Assembly: GCA_028874195.1 (NCBI GenBank)
Contig: JAPPLM010000032.1
Coordinates: forward strand, 55,539 to 119,538
Reading direction: 5' to 3'
Source: Chloroflexota bacterium
GTDB lineage: Bacteria > Chloroflexota > UBA11872 > VXOZ01
DNA: 64,000 nucleotides
Part shown: in pieces, positions 61,454 to 64,000 of the stretch
Position numbering within the stretch: position 1 is the stretch's first letter
How the letters are laid out: each line of letters opens with the position of its first letter
Notes under the pieces: generated by a model
What the model saw: only the letters and a program-made list of their open reading frames with translations
Database searches by the model: none
Told to the model about the DNA's origin: nothing
Program-made: the position numbers and the translations under genes

Positions 61454-63139
61454 ATGAACGAGCAAGCCTTAGACCGCATGCTCAGTGTAGAGGAGGCGTT
61501 TGCCCGCATCGTCTCCCAGTTCTCCGTACTTGACTTTGAGACCGTACCTCTCATGGACACCCTCGGACGCGTGCTCGCGGAGGACGTGGTCAGCGCGGAG
61601 GACGTACCCGCTTTCGACAACTCGGCCATGGACGGCTATGCCGTGCGCTTTGCCGACACGCAGACGGCGAGCGAGGCTGATCCGGTCAAGCTGCGCGTGG
61701 TCGGAGACCTGGCTGCAGGCGCCGTGCCGGACGCGCCGCTGGGTAGGGGTGAGGCGGTGCGCATCATGACCGGCGCGCCGGTGCCACCGGGCAGCGACGC
61801 GGTGGTGCCGTTCGAGGATACCGGTCGCACCGACTGGGCGAAATTCGGCACGCCTCCTGGCACGAGCGGCGATCCCGCCACCGTCGGTATTCTGCTGCCG
61901 CCGGAGTACCAGGACAACGTGCGCTTTCGCGCGGAGGACATCACAACCGGCGAAACGGTGCTCACTCGGGGCAAACGGATTCGCGCAGCGGAGATTGGCG
62001 TGATGGCGTCCCTGGGCAAGACCGAGGTGGCAGTCTACAGGCGGCCCTTGGTCGCCGTCATCCCCACCGGCGATGAGGTGATCGATATCGCAGAGCCGCT
62101 GGAGCCGGGACAGGTGCGTAACAGCGCGGCCCACGCCCTGGAAGCGCTGGTAACCGTCTATGGCGGCATACCGCGCCGCCTGCCCGTTGTCGGCGACACG
62201 GTGGAGGAAATTCGCCAGGCGCTGCTCTCCTGCCACGATTGCGACCTCATCGTAACCATCGGCGGGGTTTCCATGGGCGACTACGACCTGGTACGCAATG
62301 TGCTCGGCGCGGAAGGTGAAATCGACTTCTGGCGCATCCGCATGCGCCCCGGTAAGCCGCTGGCTTTTGGCTTCATCGACGTTTCCGGCGCAACCGCCTC
62401 AGAAGAGCAGAAAGAAGAAGGCTCCGGTTCCGTCATTCCCGCAAAAGCCTCCGGTTCCGTCATTCCCGCGCAAGCGGGAATCCATCTTTCACCCGCTGGA
62501 AAGGAAAACCCCGTCGAAGGCGTCAGCGCACCCAATGGACCCAAAGAAAGATTAGGTACGCTAGGTTCTCCAGGCAATCCCGGCACTCCAGGTTCTCCTG
62601 GCTCGCCTGGCAGTCCGGGCACACCCGGTTCTCCCGGCTCCCCTGGCACTCCCGACTCTCCCGCGCAAGCGGGAGTCCAACCCTCTCCCTGGGGAGAGGG
62701 CCAGGGTGGGGGGTCCGTCCCCGCGGAAGATCCTGATCCCGTCATTCCCGCGCAAGCGGGAATCCATCCTTCATCCGACAACCGCCGCGTGCCCGTCGTC
62801 GGCCTGCCCGGCAATCCCGTCTCCGCCTATGTAACCTTCGAGGAATTCGTCCGCCCGGCGCTGCTCGTCATGCAGGGGCACACCCACCTCCACAAGACCA
62901 CCGTCACGGCACGCTTCTTGGACAGCCTGGAGAACCACGGCCGCCGCCAATTCGTGCGCGTCATCGTCGAGCGCGACGACCACGGCTACACGGCCCGGCT
63001 CACCGGCGAGCAAGGCTCACAGCTACTCACGTCCCTCGCCAAGGCCAACGGCCTCGCCATCATCTCCGAGCATGTAGATTATGTCGAGCCAGGCAGCGAA
63101 GTGACCGTGCAGATGCTAGACTGGCCGGAAGAGTCGTGA
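61454..63139 (+). CDS. moeA: Molybdopterin molybdenumtransferase MoeA with in-frame repeat insertion
   Basis: MoeA inserts molybdate into adenylated molybdopterin. The conserved parts are DNSAMDGYAVR, GEAVRIMTGAPVPPGSDAVVP, the MoCF domain with VIPTGDEV, VTIGGVSMGDYDLV, RPGKPLAFGF and VVGLPGNPVSAYVTFEEFVRP. Residues 311-445 interrupt the MoCF domain between RPGKPLAFGF and VVGLPGNPVS. This insert holds VIPAQAGIH copies and a Gly-X-Pro tract. Without it the protein has about 426 residues, the usual length. The reading frame is intact throughout, so the product is probably made. No other moa/mob genes are near. Confidence 0.93.
   Translation: MNEQALDRMLSVEEAFARIVSQFSVLDFETVPLMDTLGRVLAEDVVSAEDVPAFDNSAMDGYAVRFADTQTASEADPVKLRVVGDLAAGAVPDAPLGRGEAVRIMTGAPVPPGSDAVVPFEDTGRTDWAKFGTPPGTSGDPATVGILLPPEYQDNVRFRAEDITTGETVLTRGKRIRAAEIGVMASLGKTEVAVYRRPLVAVIPTGDEVIDIAEPLEPGQVRNSAAHALEALVTVYGGIPRRLPVVGDTVEEIRQALLSCHDCDLIVTIGGVSMGDYDLVRNVLGAEGEIDFWRIRMRPGKPLAFGFIDVSGATASEEQKEEGSGSVIPAKASGSVIPAQAGIHLSPAGKENPVEGVSAPNGPKERLGTLGSPGNPGTPGSPGSPGSPGTPGSPGSPGTPDSPAQAGVQPSPWGEGQGGGSVPAEDPDPVIPAQAGIHPSSDNRRVPVVGLPGNPVSAYVTFEEFVRPALLVMQGHTHLHKTTVTARFLDSLENHGRRQFVRVIVERDDHGYTARLTGEQGSQLLTSLAKANGLAIISEHVDYVEPGSEVTVQMLDWPEES
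62384..62788 (+). repeat. Insertion within moeA: palindromic VIPAQAGIH repeats and collagen-like tract
   Basis: Two full copies of a stem-loop repeat (GTCATTCCCGCGCAAGCGGG..., 62459-62485 and 62741-62767) both encode VIPAQAGIH in the same frame. A partial copy lies at about 62432 and a variant at 62655-62678 (SPAQAGVQ). Between them a tract from 62564 to about 62662 encodes Gly-Ser/Thr-Pro repeats, and a CCCTCTCCCTGGGGAGAGGG element occurs at 62681-62700. The insert lies in a loop region, which likely tolerates it. Confidence 0.85.
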
Positions 63140-63284
63140 CGCGCAGCCGAATTTTGCACTCAGCAATCGTGCAGTCTTTCAAGAAACACCGATTGCCCGG
63201 GGTTTTTGCCGGTGACGATTGTACTCCATCCTGGCATTTGGTACGGTTATTCTAGGCATGGAAGCACGCCCACGCGAAGGGACT

Positions 63285-63398
63285 ATGGCATTGGCGGTAT
63301 TCGACACACACAAGACGTACGAGTCGTTCAAGGCGGGCGGTTTCTCAGAATCGCAGGCAAAGACTTTGCTCGATGCCCTCAGCGAATCGAAAGAATAG
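63285..63398 (+). pseudogene. N-terminal part of a DUF1640-like small protein (split by TAG)
   Basis: A 37-residue frame (ALAVFDTHKTYESFKAGGFSESQAKTLLDALSESKE) ending in TAG. FDTH and AGFSxxQA are characteristic of the N-terminus of DUF1640/CCDC90-like coiled-coil proteins. The stop codon is followed immediately, in the same frame, by an ATG of the C-terminal part. Either the gene is broken by a single nonsense change, or two short peptides are made. Confidence 0.55.
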
Positions 63399-63545
63399 AT
63401 GGCAACCAAGGCGGACATCATCGCACTCGAGGCCAAGATGGACGCGAGATTTAGCGAACTAGAATTGCGCATGCGGTTGCATCTCTACGGGGTTGCCATC
63501 GTAGTAGTTGGCATCTTGGCAGCTTTGGAATTGTTGCCGATCTAG
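63399..63545 (+). pseudogene. C-terminal part of the DUF1640-like protein with membrane anchor
   Basis: A 48-residue frame continuing the preceding one: ATKADIIALEAKMDARFSELELRMRLHL (coiled coil) and then a membrane helix (YGVAIVVVGILAALELLPI). In intact relatives these directly follow the FDTH part. Removing the TAG would give one protein of about 86 residues, the expected size. Confidence 0.55.
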
Positions 63546-63698
63546 GCGCACCGAGACGAATGCTTTGCGATTCCAAGCGGCCGCGCGGTTGCCCCGTTTG
63601 ATACCCGCTGCAATGGCACACCCTTCAGTGCAAAGCGACGCCTTTAGGTGTGAGCACATTTCCGTTATTCCATGCAGCAAGGCGAGTAGAGGTCACCC

Positions 63699-63857
63699 AT
63701 GTTGATTCAGTGGATGGAAACCCTCAGCACAGCGGACACCGTGCTCCTTTTCATCTCGCTCGTAGCGATCTTCCTCATGCTCGCCATTCCGTTTGTCCTG
63801 CTCTTCTCCGTCGCCATCATCGACGAAATCCTCTCCAACCGCTTTGACAGCCTATAG
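63699..63857 (+). CDS. Small single-pass membrane protein
   Basis: A 52-residue protein with a long hydrophobic helix (residues 14-43, VLLFISLVAIFLMLAIPFVLLFSVAI) and a charged C-terminus ending NRFDSL. A ribosome site AGAGG lies 7 bases before ATG 63699. No family is recognised; the ribosome site and the length of the hydrophobic stretch support it as real. Confidence 0.5.
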   Translation: MLIQWMETLSTADTVLLFISLVAIFLMLAIPFVLLFSVAIIDEILSNRFDSL

Positions 63858-63939
63858 TGACGGGACTTTCCTGCAAGAGTCCTATCTCGCATGGGTGAGC
63901 CGAATCTGACTTACGTTTCATTGGATGAATAAACCGGAG

Positions 63940-63980
63940 CGGGGGGGGGGGGGGCGGCGGCCGCGCCCGGGCGGGGGGCG
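63940..63980. other. Poly-G/GC-only tract at contig end, probable sequencing artefact
   Basis: A run of 14 Gs (63941-63954) followed by almost pure G and C. Such tracts at contig ends usually come from low-signal sequencing cycles and are unlike the rest of the window. No feature should be called beyond about 63940. Confidence 0.7.
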
Positions 63981-64000
63981 GGTTATAGGCGAGAAAAAGA

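Noticed and set aside
61469..62236. A 255-codon minus-strand frame opposite moeA
   Set aside because: Antisense to conserved MoeA motifs, with no family resemblance.
62459..62767. CRISPR array in moeA
   Set aside because: The two full repeats are far apart, are palindromic, and the intervening sequence is a coding low-complexity tract; no cas gene is nearby.

Overview
The window is a GC-rich bacterial chromosome segment with ordinary housekeeping content. The best fit is a free-living or host-associated member of the Chloroflexota, perhaps one of the uncultured marine or sponge-associated lineages. That placement is inference. It rests on the compact division cluster, the htpX-pspAB pair, duplicated FemAB proteins, M81 and CocE hydrolases, a DUF2203 protein, and several families of short palindromic repeats. 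No rRNA, tRNA, CRISPR array, prophage or transposase gene was found. The left edge cuts a histidine kinase gene. The right edge ends in a poly-G/GC-only stretch that looks like an assembly artefact.

Layout. 1-9.5 kb: sensor kinase C-terminus, MBL hydrolase, HpcH-type aldolase, MoxR ATPase, Ogt, the nadB-nadC NAD operon with a small coupled gene, a 2Fe-2S thioredoxin-like protein, and QueG. 9.9-20.8 kb: a division and cell wall (dcw) cluster in the order mraZ-rsmH-ftsL-ftsI-ftsW-murC-murB-ftsQ-ftsA-ftsZ. It begins at a clear sigma70-type promoter followed by four 10-bp-spaced MraZ boxes and ends at a strong hairpin. murE, murF, mraY, murD and murG are absent from it. 21-23.6 kb: CocE-type hydrolase and a higB-higA toxin-antitoxin pair. 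23.7-32.7 kb: metG, tatD, polyprenyl synthase, M81 peptidase, ubiE/menG, a bactofilin-like membrane protein and two FemAB paralogues, all on one strand. 32.8-36.1 kb: GH4 glycosidase, a small membrane protein and an orphan sugar-ABC ATPase behind a promoter/operator. 36.4-40.7 kb: htpX-pspAB facing yggS-yggT-DUF167-hisS. 41-48.4 kb: aldo/keto reductase, ChrA, nitrilase plus class III aminotransferase, lgt, membrane spermidine-synthase-like protein and thioredoxin. 48.6-53.1 kb: dnaA, rdgB, an M24-like protein and a CPBP protease. 53.1-63.1 kb: a heterodimeric ABC exporter, DUF2203, a voltage-gated K+ channel, gamma carbonic anhydrase, aldehyde dehydrogenase, an Mrr N-terminal-like orphan domain, and moeA. 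63.2-63.9 kb: three tiny genes.

How the parts fit. Envelope building dominates: septal peptidoglycan synthesis (dcw), lipid carrier or quinone side chains (polyprenyl synthase, UbiE), peptide branching (FemAB), lipoprotein maturation (Lgt) and membrane quality control (HtpX/PspAB). The most unusual observations are three. First, moeA carries an in-frame insertion of about 135 codons built from palindromic repeats and a collagen-like Gly-X-Pro tract. Second, a consensus DnaA box overlaps the first MraZ box at the expected start of the dcw transcript. Third, a DUF1640-like gene is split by a single in-frame TAG.
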